Part shown: positions 24,182 through 32,538 of the stretch, in pieces
How positions within the stretch are numbered: the first letter of the stretch is position 1
How the letters are laid out: each line of letters starts with the position of its first letter
Source of the DNA: CAVHXA01 sp963639765
Lineage (GTDB): Bacteria; Bacillota; Clostridia; Oscillospirales; Oscillospiraceae
Direction of reading: 5' to 3'
Assembly: GCA_963639765.1 (NCBI GenBank)
Contig: CAVHXA010000018.1
Span: forward strand, 1 to 35,899
Length of the DNA stretch: 35,899 bases
The notes under the pieces: generated by a model
What the model was told of the DNA's origin: nothing
The model's input: only the letters and a program-made list of their open reading frames with translations
Databases searched by the model: none
Position numbers and translations under genes: made by a program

Positions 24182-24500
24182 ATATTTTCAGTCAAATCCG
24201 AAATTGCCTGTCCTTCAGGCACGAAGTGCAAGGGACTGCTGGCTTCATAATGGCAAAGCTGCGCAGAAGAGCCGCGAATCGGAACTGCGCAGCATGGCCA
24301 AAGGCCACTGTCTCCGGTTGGCGATGAGCTCCAGACAGCTCAAAGAGCCTGCCGGTCTGGCGACTGATCTACTGTTCGAAGGCAGGCATCTGCTGCTTTT
24401 CATTCACACCAATATACGGATGTGTGCGGTGTTCGTTTTTCTTGCCGAACACTCTTGCAGCTGTATGGCGTCTGCTTTGCCTTAAATTTAACATAGCCTA
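24182..24500. other. Intergenic stretch rich in short hairpins, no gene recognised
   Basis: The 570-bp gap between the divergent lipoprotein and ATPase genes holds several short inverted repeats in a row: TGCCTG/CAGGCA (24206-24222), GCAC/GTGC just after, GCTGCGCAG/CTGCGCAGC (about 24259-24294), TGGCC/GGCCA (about 24296-24308), and GAGCT/AGCTC (about 24328-24343). A small structured RNA or a decayed gene are both possible. A 93-codon open frame (24204-24485) has no ribosome binding site and looks non-coding. Positions 24501-24656 are AT-rich and probably hold the promoter of the ATPase gene, but I see no convincing hexamers. Confidence 0.4.
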
Positions 24501-24656
24501 TGCAATATTTGTTAAAGATGGTCATTATCCACAAATGAAAACAAAAACCTTTGTGAAAACGGCGGATATACACACAGCGTGCAGTATGCTATCATAGCCA
24601 CACAATCAAAATATTTGCGTCCATCAGGAAGAATTTTAAGTAATGGGGGTTAATCC

Positions 24657-25769
24657 ATGTCCAGCGTATCTCTGAAACACATCTATAAAAAATACTCCGG
24701 CGGTGTAACCGCTGTTTCCGATTTCAACCTTGAAGTCGAAGACAAAGAATTTATCATTCTGGTTGGTCCTTCCGGCTGCGGCAAGTCCACCACTCTGCGT
24801 ATGATTGCCGGTCTCGAAGAGATTTCCGAGGGTGAGCTCTATATTGATGGCAAGCTGTGCAACGACGTTCCTCCCAAAGAGAGAGACATCGCCATGGTGT
24901 TCCAAAACTACGCTCTGTATCCGCACATGACCGTATACGAAAACATGTCCTTCGGACTGAAGCTCCGCAAGACACCAAAAGACGAAATCAAGCGTCGTGT
25001 TGACGAGGCTGCCAAGATTCTTGAGATCGAACACCTGCTCGACCGTAAGCCGGCAGCTCTGTCGGGCGGTCAGCGCCAGCGTGTTGCTCTGGGCCGTGCA
25101 ATCGTTCGTGACCCCAAGGTTTTCCTGCTCGACGAGCCTCTGTCCAACCTTGACGCAAAGCTGCGTGCCCAGATGCGTACCGAGCTGACCAAGCTGCACA
25201 CAAAGCTCGATACTACATTTATCTACGTAACACACGACCAGACCGAAGCCATGACCATGGCTACCCGTATTGTAGTCCTCAAAGACGGCTTCATTCAGCA
25301 GGTATCCACTCCTCAAGACCTCTATGAGAACCCCAAAAACCTCTTTGTTGCCACATTTATCGGTTCTCCTCAGATGAATACCATGCAGGCCACGCTGCTT
25401 GACGAGGGTGGAAAGACCTATGTCAAGTTTGGCGATGCAAAACTGCCGTTGCCTGATTCTCTTGGCCGCAAACCTGAGGTTCTGGCCTATGTAGGAAAGG
25501 ATATTGTTCTGGGCATTCGTCCCGAAAACGTCCACGACGAAGACATTTATCTGCGTGAATATCCTCAATTCACCTTTGAAGCCGATGTGGACGCTACCGA
25601 GCTGATGGGCGCTGAGACCTATCTCTATCTCCTCTCCGGCGATCAGTCCTTCACTGCTCGTGTCGATCCGAAAAGCCAGGCTAAGGCAGGCGATCGCATC
25701 AAGATTACCTTCGAAATGGAGCGTGCACACCTGTTCGATGAAGAAACCGAGCAGTGCTTCAGCCTCTAA
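24657..25769 (+). CDS. ABC importer ATPase, MsmX/UgpC/MalK type
   Basis: 370 residues, the length of carbohydrate-importer ATPases with a C-terminal regulatory TOBE domain. Walker A GPSGCGKST (about 36-44), the Q-loop near MVFQNYALYPHMTV, signature LSGGQRQR (about 135), Walker B VFLLDEPLSNLD and switch His in THDQTEAMT are all present, followed by the TOBE region (GIRPENVHDE). GGGGGT lies before the ATG. There are no permease genes beside it, which fits a shared ATPase serving several sugar importers, as MsmX does in Bacillus and streptococci. Codon use is more biased than in neighbouring genes, as for a highly expressed gene. A hairpin terminator follows at once. Confidence 0.9.
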   Translation: MSSVSLKHIYKKYSGGVTAVSDFNLEVEDKEFIILVGPSGCGKSTTLRMIAGLEEISEGELYIDGKLCNDVPPKERDIAMVFQNYALYPHMTVYENMSFGLKLRKTPKDEIKRRVDEAAKILEIEHLLDRKPAALSGGQRQRVALGRAIVRDPKVFLLDEPLSNLDAKLRAQMRTELTKLHTKLDTTFIYVTHDQTEAMTMATRIVVLKDGFIQQVSTPQDLYENPKNLFVATFIGSPQMNTMQATLLDEGGKTYVKFGDAKLPLPDSLGRKPEVLAYVGKDIVLGIRPENVHDEDIYLREYPQFTFEADVDATELMGAETYLYLLSGDQSFTARVDPKSQAKAGDRIKITFEMERAHLFDEETEQCFSL

Positions 25770-25796
25770 GCTTTTGACATTTGCCTTAATATTTCA

Positions 25797-25824
25797 GCCC
25801 CCGTGCTCTGCACGGGGGCTTCCT
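25797..25824 (+). terminator. Terminator of the ABC ATPase gene
   Basis: GCCCCCGTGC (25797-25806) and GCACGGGGGC (25810-25819) form a perfect 10-bp GC-rich stem with a 3-base loop; the tail TTCCT is short. Confidence 0.72.
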
Positions 25825-25897
25825 GATGCACAGATACCATGCAGACACAAATTGATCTAAAAGAAAGGCCGTTTAGCCATGAAATATGGACTAATAC

Positions 25898-25926
25898 TTG
25901 AAAAATTCACAAAATGATATTATAGT
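25898..25926 (+). promoter_or_regulatory. Promoter of the PucR/CdaR-type regulator gene
   Basis: TTGAAA (25898-25903), 17-bp spacer, TATAGT (25921-25926). The leader is about 85 bases long. Confidence 0.68.
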
Positions 25927-26018
25927 GGGCTCATATTTTAATTGTACAGACTGCCGTGGAGGAGCCTGCCCCGGATTCGGTGGCTCTGCCCTTGGAGTGT
26001 GGAAGGAGAAGCCAAAGC

Positions 26019-27119
26019 ATGTCCAGTCGAATTTTTCAAAGCGTAATCGGGCAGTTCAAAGATGCAACCGACCGCCAACTGGGTGTGATGGATGTCGATG
26101 GACAGGTGGTTGCCTGCAACGAACCAAGCCTGATTGGGCAAAAATGGCCTGAAGATGCGCTGCGTGTTGTGTCTTCTGCCGAGAGCTTGGTGGTCAGCGG
26201 CGACAAAACCCTAAAGCCTCTGTTCAGCTGGAGTACACAGCTTGACTATATCGTCTTTGTTCAGGGTACTGATCAGCTGGCTTTTACCGTTTGCCAGATG
26301 GCCCATGTTGCACTGAGCAACGCAAAAACACACTATGAAGAAAAATACGACAAGGCTACATTCGTAAAAAATGTAATTACAGACAACATAATGCCCGGAG
26401 ATGTTTATCTGCGGGCGAAGGAATTGCATTTTGTCACCGATGTCCCAAGAGCCGTATTTCTTGTCCGCCAGATTGGCCGTACTGACCCTGCTGTGATTGA
26501 TGTTCTTCAGAGCATGTTTGCTGACAAACAGGCTGATTTTGTCATCACAGTAAGTGAAACCGATCTGGTTGTGATTCATCAGGTGCCAGCCGATATCGAT
26601 TCGGAAAATCTCATCCAGACCGCGCAGGAAATCGAACAGACGCTCAACAGCGAGGTTTTCGTCAAAACAGTTATCGGTGTAGGTACCGTAGCGGCCCATC
26701 TGCGAGAGCTGGCTGATTCTTATAAAGAGGCTCAGCTTGCAATTGAAGTAGGCAAGGTTTTTGATACCGAGCGCAGTGTAATCACCTATGAAAATCTTGG
26801 CATAGGTCGTCTGATATATCAGCTGCCAACCACCTTGTGCGAGATTTTCCTGGCAGAGGTATTCAAACGCAGCTCGATCGACTCATTGGACCAGGAAACG
26901 CTGTATACAATCAATAAATTCTTCGAAAACAATCTAAATGTCTCAGAAACATCCCGCAAACTTTTTGTTCATCGCAACACTTTGGTTTATCGGCTGGAAA
27001 AGATCAAAAAACTTACTGGACTTGACCTGCGGGAATTTGACCATGCCATCATCTTTAAGGTTGCGCTGATGGTAAAAAAATACCTCAACTCTCGAGAAAA
27101 CACCGGGATAACACGATGA
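26019..27119 (+). CDS. PucR/CdaR-family transcriptional regulator
   Basis: 366 residues. The C-terminal part (about 300-365) is the helix-turn-helix of the PucR/CdaR family: LDQETLYTINKFFENNLNVSETSRKLFVHRNTLVYRLEKIKKLTGLD. The middle resembles the GGDEF-like middle domain of these regulators (VIGVGTVAAHLRELADSYKEAQLAIEVG). The N-terminal 120 residues (LGVMDVDGQVVACNE) suggest a CdaR-like sensor domain. The ATG at 26019 has AAGGAG upstream; an earlier in-frame start at 25956 lacks one. Family members respond to sugar acids, purines or amino acids. Here it may control the flanking sugar-uptake genes, or stand at the head of the ftsEX run; neither is proven. Confidence 0.82.
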   Translation: MSSRIFQSVIGQFKDATDRQLGVMDVDGQVVACNEPSLIGQKWPEDALRVVSSAESLVVSGDKTLKPLFSWSTQLDYIVFVQGTDQLAFTVCQMAHVALSNAKTHYEEKYDKATFVKNVITDNIMPGDVYLRAKELHFVTDVPRAVFLVRQIGRTDPAVIDVLQSMFADKQADFVITVSETDLVVIHQVPADIDSENLIQTAQEIEQTLNSEVFVKTVIGVGTVAAHLRELADSYKEAQLAIEVGKVFDTERSVITYENLGIGRLIYQLPTTLCEIFLAEVFKRSSIDSLDQETLYTINKFFENNLNVSETSRKLFVHRNTLVYRLEKIKKLTGLDLREFDHAIIFKVALMVKKYLNSRENTGITR

Positions 27120-27135
27120 TAAAGGCGACAGGCTT

Positions 27136-27825
27136 ATGATTGAACTGATTAACACAACAAAAACCTATGACAATGGAACAAATGCCCTGCAGGACATAGA
27201 TCTGCGCATCAACGATGGCGAGTTCGTGTTCCTCGTTGGTCCTTCCGGCTCAGGAAAGTCAACCATTATCAAGCTGATTACCGGTGAGCTTCAGGCCAGT
27301 GCGGGCACGGTGATGGTCAATGGCTACAACGTTGGGCGTATCCGGCGTCGGGCTGTTCCATACCTGCGGCGCACGCTGGGCGTAATTTTTCAGGACTTTC
27401 GACTTATTGCAAACAAAACCGTATACGAAAACGTTGCCTTTGCCATGCGGGTTGTTGGAGCAGGTGAGGCCGAAATTCGAGAACGCGTACCATATGTTCT
27501 GCAGCTTGTCAGTCTCGAAAACAAATCTCGCCGTCTGCCGCATGAGCTGTCCGGTGGAGAACAGCAGCGGGTGAGTATAGCCAGAGCTTTGGTTAATAAT
27601 CCTGCTACCATTATCGCCGACGAACCAACGGGAAATCTCGACCCTGCACGCAGTTTTGAGATTATGGCTCTGCTTGAACAGATCAATGCCCTTGGCACAA
27701 CGGTTCTGGTGGTAACACACGAAAAGGAACTGGTAGACCGCTTTTCCAAGCGGACGATAGCAATCAATGAGGGACGGATTGTCAGCGACGGTCTGGATGG
27801 GTATTACGAATATGAAACGCAATAA
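27136..27825 (+). CDS. ftsE: Cell division ATP-binding protein FtsE
   Basis: 229 residues. FtsE is the ATPase of the FtsEX complex, an ABC-like machine that transmits conformational change to wall hydrolases instead of moving a substrate. Walker A GPSGSGKST (about 35), signature LSGGEQQR (about 137) and Walker B IIADEPTGNLDP are intact, with the FtsE-typical GVIFQDFRLIANKTVYENVAFAM. Starts 16 bp after the regulator gene with a weak AAAGGCGACAGG site. Its end overlaps the ftsX start by 14 bases. Confidence 0.95.
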   Translation: MIELINTTKTYDNGTNALQDIDLRINDGEFVFLVGPSGSGKSTIIKLITGELQASAGTVMVNGYNVGRIRRRAVPYLRRTLGVIFQDFRLIANKTVYENVAFAMRVVGAGEAEIRERVPYVLQLVSLENKSRRLPHELSGGEQQRVSIARALVNNPATIIADEPTGNLDPARSFEIMALLEQINALGTTVLVVTHEKELVDRFSKRTIAINEGRIVSDGLDGYYEYETQ

Positions 27826-28702
27826 TATTGGATACTATCTGCGAGAGGGCTTTCGCAGCCTTTTTCTGCATGGATTTATGAGCTTCGCGGCGGTATGCGT
27901 GATTGCCGCCTGCCTGATTATCATCGGCAGCTTTATGCTTGTTCTGCTCAATCTGGATGCAATGATTCAAGACTATGAGCAGGACAGTGAAATTCTGGTA
28001 TATGTCGATGAATCTCTGACAGAGGCCGAGGCAAAAAGCGTAGGAACCGGCATCAATCAGATTGGGAATGTGCTCAATGCTCAGTTTGTCTCGCGAGAAG
28101 AGGCACTGCAGGATTTCGTCAGCGACTATGCAGACACATCCGTGTTCGATGGCCTGGATCCATCTGCCTTTCGCGACCGATATAAGGTCTATCTGGTAGA
28201 TATTTCTCAGATTCAAACGACAGTAACTGCTTTGCAGCAGGTGCCAGGTGTAGCAGAGGTCAGTGCATTATATGAGGTTGCCCGCGGATTTATGACGCTT
28301 CGCAGCATTCTAAAGGTAATTGCAGTAGCGATTATTGCGGTTTTGGGTGTTATAAGCCTTCTTATGATCTCAAACACTGTGAAGCTTGCGCTATACGACC
28401 GACGTGATGAGATCGCCATCATGAAAATAGTTGGTGCCACAAATGCCTTTATTCGCTGGCCTGTAGTGATTGAAGGCTTTATTCTCGGTCTTGTTGGTGC
28501 GGCAGCAGCTTTTTTTCTGCAATGGGCTCTGTATAATATGGTTGCTGCCAGGCTGGTTGAGGCAGATACCATCAATATCCTTACCGAGCTGATTGCTTTT
28601 CGAGATGTGATTGTGCCAATGAGCCTGGCTTTTGCCGGCGTAGGTTTGGTGGTGGGCGTGTTTGGCAGCCTGTTCTCCATTCGAAAGTTCCTGAAGGTAT
28701 AA
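27812..28702 (+). CDS. ftsX: Cell division permease-like protein FtsX
   Basis: 296 residues. The FtsX layout is clear: a short cytoplasmic N-terminus (YYLREGFRSLFLHGFMSFAAV), a first membrane helix (about 25-48), an extracellular domain (about 50-170, ILVYVDESLTEAEAKSV) and three more helices (about 180-290). The ATG at 27812 gives this standard start; the frame opens earlier inside ftsE. The extracellular loop should contact a wall hydrolase, and the next gene encodes just such a protein. Confidence 0.94.
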   Translation: MKRNNIGYYLREGFRSLFLHGFMSFAAVCVIAACLIIIGSFMLVLLNLDAMIQDYEQDSEILVYVDESLTEAEAKSVGTGINQIGNVLNAQFVSREEALQDFVSDYADTSVFDGLDPSAFRDRYKVYLVDISQIQTTVTALQQVPGVAEVSALYEVARGFMTLRSILKVIAVAIIAVLGVISLLMISNTVKLALYDRRDEIAIMKIVGATNAFIRWPVVIEGFILGLVGAAAAFFLQWALYNMVAARLVEADTINILTELIAFRDVIVPMSLAFAGVGLVVGVFGSLFSIRKFLKV

Positions 28703-28720
28703 CTATACGGAGGAATCTTT

Positions 28721-30472
28721 ATGAACAAGCCGAGTAAAAACAGAAAACCGCGGCATCGTGGTCGCGGAAAGCGAATTTTCGCCATGATTCTGGCTGGATT
28801 GATGGCATTGTTGTTTCTTGTTCCATATCTAATGCAGATTGTTGGTTATGCAGAATCCTCCGCAGAAATAATGCAGAAAATTCAGGGTCTCCAAAACAGT
28901 GCAGATGAGCTGGAATCCAAGCAGACCGAGCTTCGCAGCAATATCACCGAAAGTCAGAATCAGGCCATGGACTATGTGGCGCAAAAGGCTGTGATTGACC
29001 AGACTCTGCAGGTTACGCAAGAACGAATCAACAACACACAGGATCAGATTCAGGCCTATAATCTGCTGATTGCATCCAGACAGCAGGAGCTCGAGGAAGC
29101 ACAGGCTGCAGAAGATCAGATGTATGAAAAATACAAAAGCCGGATTCGAGCTATCGAAGAATACGGTGACATATCCTATTGGGCTGTTCTTTTTCAGGCG
29201 CACAGTCTTTCAGACATTCTGGACAGTCTTGAAATGATCAGAAAAATTGCCGAATCGGATCAGAAAATGCTTCAGGAGTTGAGTGAAGTCTCAGAACAGA
29301 TTCAGGCTGCCAGAGACGAGCTGGAGTCTGCCAGGCAGGAGCTTGAAACAACAAAGGCACAGCTGGGTGAACAACAGTCTGAGCTGGCCGAACAGCAAGA
29401 GCAGTCAGACGCGCTGATTCTTGCCATGACAGGCGATGTTGCCGCGATGGAGGAGGTTTCGGCTTATTACGAACAGCAAAAGCAGCAGCTGAGTGCAGAA
29501 ATTGCCGAAAACCTGAAGGAATATTATATTGCCGCGGCACAGGAAGAAGCCTTGTCTGCTGCCCAGGCAGCGGTAACAGCTGCAAAAACTGCTGCAGGAG
29601 ATGCCGAAACCTATGCTAATCAGGCCGAGACATATTACAGCGACACCGTGGGCTATGTTGCCGTTGCACAGAGTGCCGTTACTGCTTCTGCGGCACAGGA
29701 GGCGTGGGATAATGCTGTGTGGAGTGCATATCTGGCACAGCAGCAGGCAGATCGGGCGCTGAACATGGTTACTGCCGTGCAGAATGAAGCCGAGGAAGCT
29801 CGTCGGCAGACGTTAACCAACCCAAACGCTGAGCCTTGCATTTCCATGGCAGCCGCCTATGAGGCTCCGGCCAGAGCGGCAGCAGAACGTGCACAGGCTG
29901 CGGCTGATAGTGCTGCAGCTGTTGCAGCTCAGGCAGAGGCATATGTTGAGGCACTCAACGCTACCGAGGCAGATCAACCTGCTGCATCCGCCACAATTAC
30001 AACTCCGGCTGAAACCGAAAAGCAGGAACCGGAAGATACCTCGAGCTATGTAGCATCTTATTCCGAGACTTTGAGCGGATTTGCATCGCCTCTTCAGGCA
30101 GGCACAAGCTATGTCTCCAGTGCCTACGGAAATCGCGAGCATCCGATTTATGGGTATTATACCTTCCACAACGGGGTAGATCTTGCCGCGGATGCCGGTA
30201 CGCCCATTTATGCTACAAAAGCAGGCACTGTAGTTGCAGCAGCCTACAGTGATGCCAACGGAAACTATGTTACTATCAGCCATGCCGGGGGCGTTTCAAG
30301 CTGTTATTTGCATATGACCAGCTATTGTGTGCATGCTGGCGACAGTGTTACCCAGGGACAGCTGATTGGTTATGTAGGATCAACCGGCAACTCCACCGGT
30401 CCGCATCTACATTTCTCCATGCTTGTAGACGGTGTTTACGTCAACCCAATGGAATATGTCAGCATTTCCTGA
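28721..30472 (+). CDS. Coiled-coil M23 (LytM) peptidoglycan hydrolase, FtsEX partner
   Basis: 583 residues. A basic N-terminus and one hydrophobic segment (about 17-42) act as signal or anchor. A long coiled coil follows (about 43-250), as in EnvC and PcsB. Residues about 265-440 are strikingly Ala-rich low-complexity helix (TAAKTAAGDAETYANQAE and similar). The C-terminal M23 domain (about 455-580) has its zinc ligands: His near 482 and Asp near 486 in FHNGVDL, and HLH near 561-563 in GPHLHFS. So it should be an active endopeptidase. GGAGG sits before the ATG and 18 bp separate it from ftsX. FtsEX very probably activates it at the septum or sidewall. Confidence 0.9.
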   Translation: MNKPSKNRKPRHRGRGKRIFAMILAGLMALLFLVPYLMQIVGYAESSAEIMQKIQGLQNSADELESKQTELRSNITESQNQAMDYVAQKAVIDQTLQVTQERINNTQDQIQAYNLLIASRQQELEEAQAAEDQMYEKYKSRIRAIEEYGDISYWAVLFQAHSLSDILDSLEMIRKIAESDQKMLQELSEVSEQIQAARDELESARQELETTKAQLGEQQSELAEQQEQSDALILAMTGDVAAMEEVSAYYEQQKQQLSAEIAENLKEYYIAAAQEEALSAAQAAVTAAKTAAGDAETYANQAETYYSDTVGYVAVAQSAVTASAAQEAWDNAVWSAYLAQQQADRALNMVTAVQNEAEEARRQTLTNPNAEPCISMAAAYEAPARAAAERAQAAADSAAAVAAQAEAYVEALNATEADQPAASATITTPAETEKQEPEDTSSYVASYSETLSGFASPLQAGTSYVSSAYGNREHPIYGYYTFHNGVDLAADAGTPIYATKAGTVVAAAYSDANGNYVTISHAGGVSSCYLHMTSYCVHAGDSVTQGQLIGYVGSTGNSTGPHLHFSMLVDGVYVNPMEYVSIS

Positions 30473-30496
30473 GCGCGCACCGAAAGGAAACATGCA

Positions 30497-31699
30497 ATGA
30501 AGAAGAGATTTAACACAATTAGCGCATTGGCGCTTGCGTTGTGCGGCGTTGCCATTGGTGTTGTTGTCACATATACATCACTGAGTATTTATGTCAATTA
30601 TTACACCGACGTCTACTCAAAAAACAGTAGCTACGAAGACAAAACCGGCAAGTTGACACAGATATTTTCTATCCTTGACAATTATTTTGTTGAAGATATT
30701 GATGACGATGCGCTGGTGGATGCTGCAGCTTCCGGCATGGTCAGTGGAACTGGCGATCGCTGGAGCTACTATATCAGCGCCGATGGTATGCAGGCATATG
30801 AAGAACAGCTCAACAACAGCTATGTTGGTGTTGGCATCACGATAAGCAGTAACGAGCAAGCTGAAGACGGCTTTATCGTTATGCAGGTTTCAGATGGCGG
30901 CCCTGCACAAAAAGCAGGTGTTCGGGTTGAGGATGTACTCACTCAGGTAAACGGAGAGGCTGTTGTTGAACTTGGCCTAGAGGCAACCAAAGCTGATGTC
31001 CGTGGTGAGGCCGGAACAGAGGTTACGCTTGCCTTCCGTCGAGGTACAGACAGCTATACTGTTACTATCAAACGTGCTTCTATTGACATGGTTGTAGCTA
31101 CGGGCAAACTGCTGGATGACAACATCGGATTGATCACAATTGAGAATTTTGACATCGGCTGCGCGGACCGAACCAAAGAAATCATCACCGAGATGATACA
31201 GCAGGGAGCACAAAGTCTGGTATTTGATGTGCGCAACAATCCGGGCGGACTTCGCAGCGAGTTAAGTGAACTGCTGGACTATCTTCTGCCAGAGGGCGTT
31301 GTTTTTCAAAGCGTAGCTTACGATGGTCAGACATCTGTTGATTATTCTGATGCTGCATGCCTGCAGATACCTATGGTGGTTCTGGTGAACGAAAACAGCT
31401 ATTCTGCAGCAGAATACTTTGCAGCCTGTCTGCAGGAATACGGAGCGGCCGAAGTGGTCGGAACACAGACATGTGGAAAGGGATATTATCAGCAAATGCT
31501 CCCCCTTTCAGACGGTTCTGCTGTCTCCATTTCCACTGGTGCGTATTTTACACCTCAGGGCAAGAGCTTGGCCAATGTCGGTATCACGCCGGATGTGCAG
31601 GTAGACATGAGCAGCGAAGACCTTTCAAGCTTGCTTTATGACACGCTGCAGCCCGAAAATGACGTTCAGCTTCAGGCGGCACTACAGCTCCTGAAATAA
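30497..31699 (+). CDS. C-terminal processing protease, CtpA family (S41)
   Basis: 400 residues. An N-terminal membrane anchor/signal (about 9-32) is followed by a PDZ domain (about 105-190, VSDGGPAQKAGVRVEDVLTQVNGEAV) and the S41 protease core (LVFDVRNNPGG). The catalytic set is visible with the right spacing: Ser303 in ENSYSAAEYFA, Lys328 in CGKGYYQ, Gln332. Such proteases process or degrade wall hydrolases and regulators. AAAGGA precedes the ATG; it follows the M23 gene by 24 bp, so both are most likely in the ftsEX operon. This links it to turnover of the hydrolase or its partners. Confidence 0.93.
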   Translation: MKKRFNTISALALALCGVAIGVVVTYTSLSIYVNYYTDVYSKNSSYEDKTGKLTQIFSILDNYFVEDIDDDALVDAAASGMVSGTGDRWSYYISADGMQAYEEQLNNSYVGVGITISSNEQAEDGFIVMQVSDGGPAQKAGVRVEDVLTQVNGEAVVELGLEATKADVRGEAGTEVTLAFRRGTDSYTVTIKRASIDMVVATGKLLDDNIGLITIENFDIGCADRTKEIITEMIQQGAQSLVFDVRNNPGGLRSELSELLDYLLPEGVVFQSVAYDGQTSVDYSDAACLQIPMVVLVNENSYSAAEYFAACLQEYGAAEVVGTQTCGKGYYQQMLPLSDGSAVSISTGAYFTPQGKSLANVGITPDVQVDMSSEDLSSLLYDTLQPENDVQLQAALQLLK

Positions 31700-31751
31700 A
31701 TTCGACGGTCCGATTTCTGTTGACATAACACAGAAGATACAGGTTTGCACC

Positions 31752-31770
31752 ACTGCGGCTGCGCAGTTTT
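31752..31770 (+). terminator. Weak terminator after the CtpA-like gene
   Basis: ACTGCG (31752-31757) and CGCAGT (31762-31767) with a 4-base loop, followed by TTT. Short, so only tentative. Confidence 0.4.
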
Positions 31771-31781
31771 GAGAGATGGTT

Positions 31782-31810
31782 CCGACAAATTGAAAAAACT
31801 GCCATACAAT
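31782..31810 (+). promoter_or_regulatory. Candidate promoter of greA
   Basis: CCGACA (31782-31787), 17-bp spacer, TACAAT (31805-31810), about 30 bp before the greA start. Confidence 0.4.
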
Positions 31811-31840
31811 ACAGCCAAAATAAAAAGAGAGGTACTCACT

Positions 31841-32317
31841 ATGGCAAAAGAAGTTAAACTCAGTCAAAAAAGCTATGATGATCTGGTCAAAGAACTTGAG
31901 TATATCGAAACAGTGCGTGAAAAAGAAGTTGCAGAGGAGCTGAAAATTGCACGTTCCTTTGGTGACCTATCCGAAAACAGTGAATACGAAGAAGCAAAAA
32001 ACAATCAGGAACGACTGTATATTCGAAAGGCTGAGGTGCAGGAGATGATCCGCAATGCCGTGATTATCGAAGAAAACACCGCTAGCGATGCTGTTGGGAT
32101 GAGCAGCGTGGTAACTATTCTTGATCTTGAATTCAACGACAAAGACACCTATGAAATCGTTGGCAGCCAGGAGGCAGATCCTACAAAAGGCAAAATATCT
32201 GATGAATCTCCACTTGGGCGGGCATTGCTTGGCAGACGCGTGAACGAAGAAATTGATGTCGAAGCGCCGGCAGGCGTTCTGCACTATCGTATTCTGGAAA
32301 TTCACAAGGACAAATAG
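31841..32317 (+). CDS. greA: Transcription elongation factor GreA
   Basis: 158 residues, standard. It rescues backtracked RNA polymerase by stimulating transcript cleavage. The acidic tip that reaches the active site is FGDLSENSEYEEAK (about 41-54) in the N-terminal coiled coil; the C-terminal FKBP-like domain ends with SPLGRALLGRRVNEEIDVEAPAG. AGAGAGG precedes the ATG at 31841; the longer upstream frame lacks support. greA-lysS is a frequent pair in Bacillota. The 221 bp up to lysS contain a small hairpin (GCATAC/GTATGC, 32371-32387) and no clear promoter. Confidence 0.95.
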   Translation: MAKEVKLSQKSYDDLVKELEYIETVREKEVAEELKIARSFGDLSENSEYEEAKNNQERLYIRKAEVQEMIRNAVIIEENTASDAVGMSSVVTILDLEFNDKDTYEIVGSQEADPTKGKISDESPLGRALLGRRVNEEIDVEAPAGVLHYRILEIHKDK

Positions 32318-32538
32318 GAATCCTGGTTTATAATCAACAAAACAAATCAGGGAAACCCGCTGCCGTATCTGCATACATATCGTATGCGGCTGAATTTGAT
32401 GGTTGAATGACATGCTCCTGCCGGCATTGACGTGCACTGCTGAAGAAATAGCCGGGCAGCAACATGGATGTCAGTTAAACCGATTGTGCGTCTGGTTCGA
32501 TTTATAACGGCAGTTTGGCCCCAATGGAGGAATCTGAA

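Noticed and set aside
24204..24485. 93-codon plus-strand open frame in the transporter gap
   Set aside because: No ribosome binding site, no conserved-looking sequence, hairpin-rich DNA; better described as non-coding.
24636..25730. 364-codon minus-strand open frame opposite the ABC ATPase
   Set aside because: Antisense shadow caused by strong codon bias in the real gene.
25879..25917. 12-codon frame that might be a leader peptide
   Set aside because: It lies mostly upstream of the predicted transcription start of the regulator and has no attenuator structure after it.
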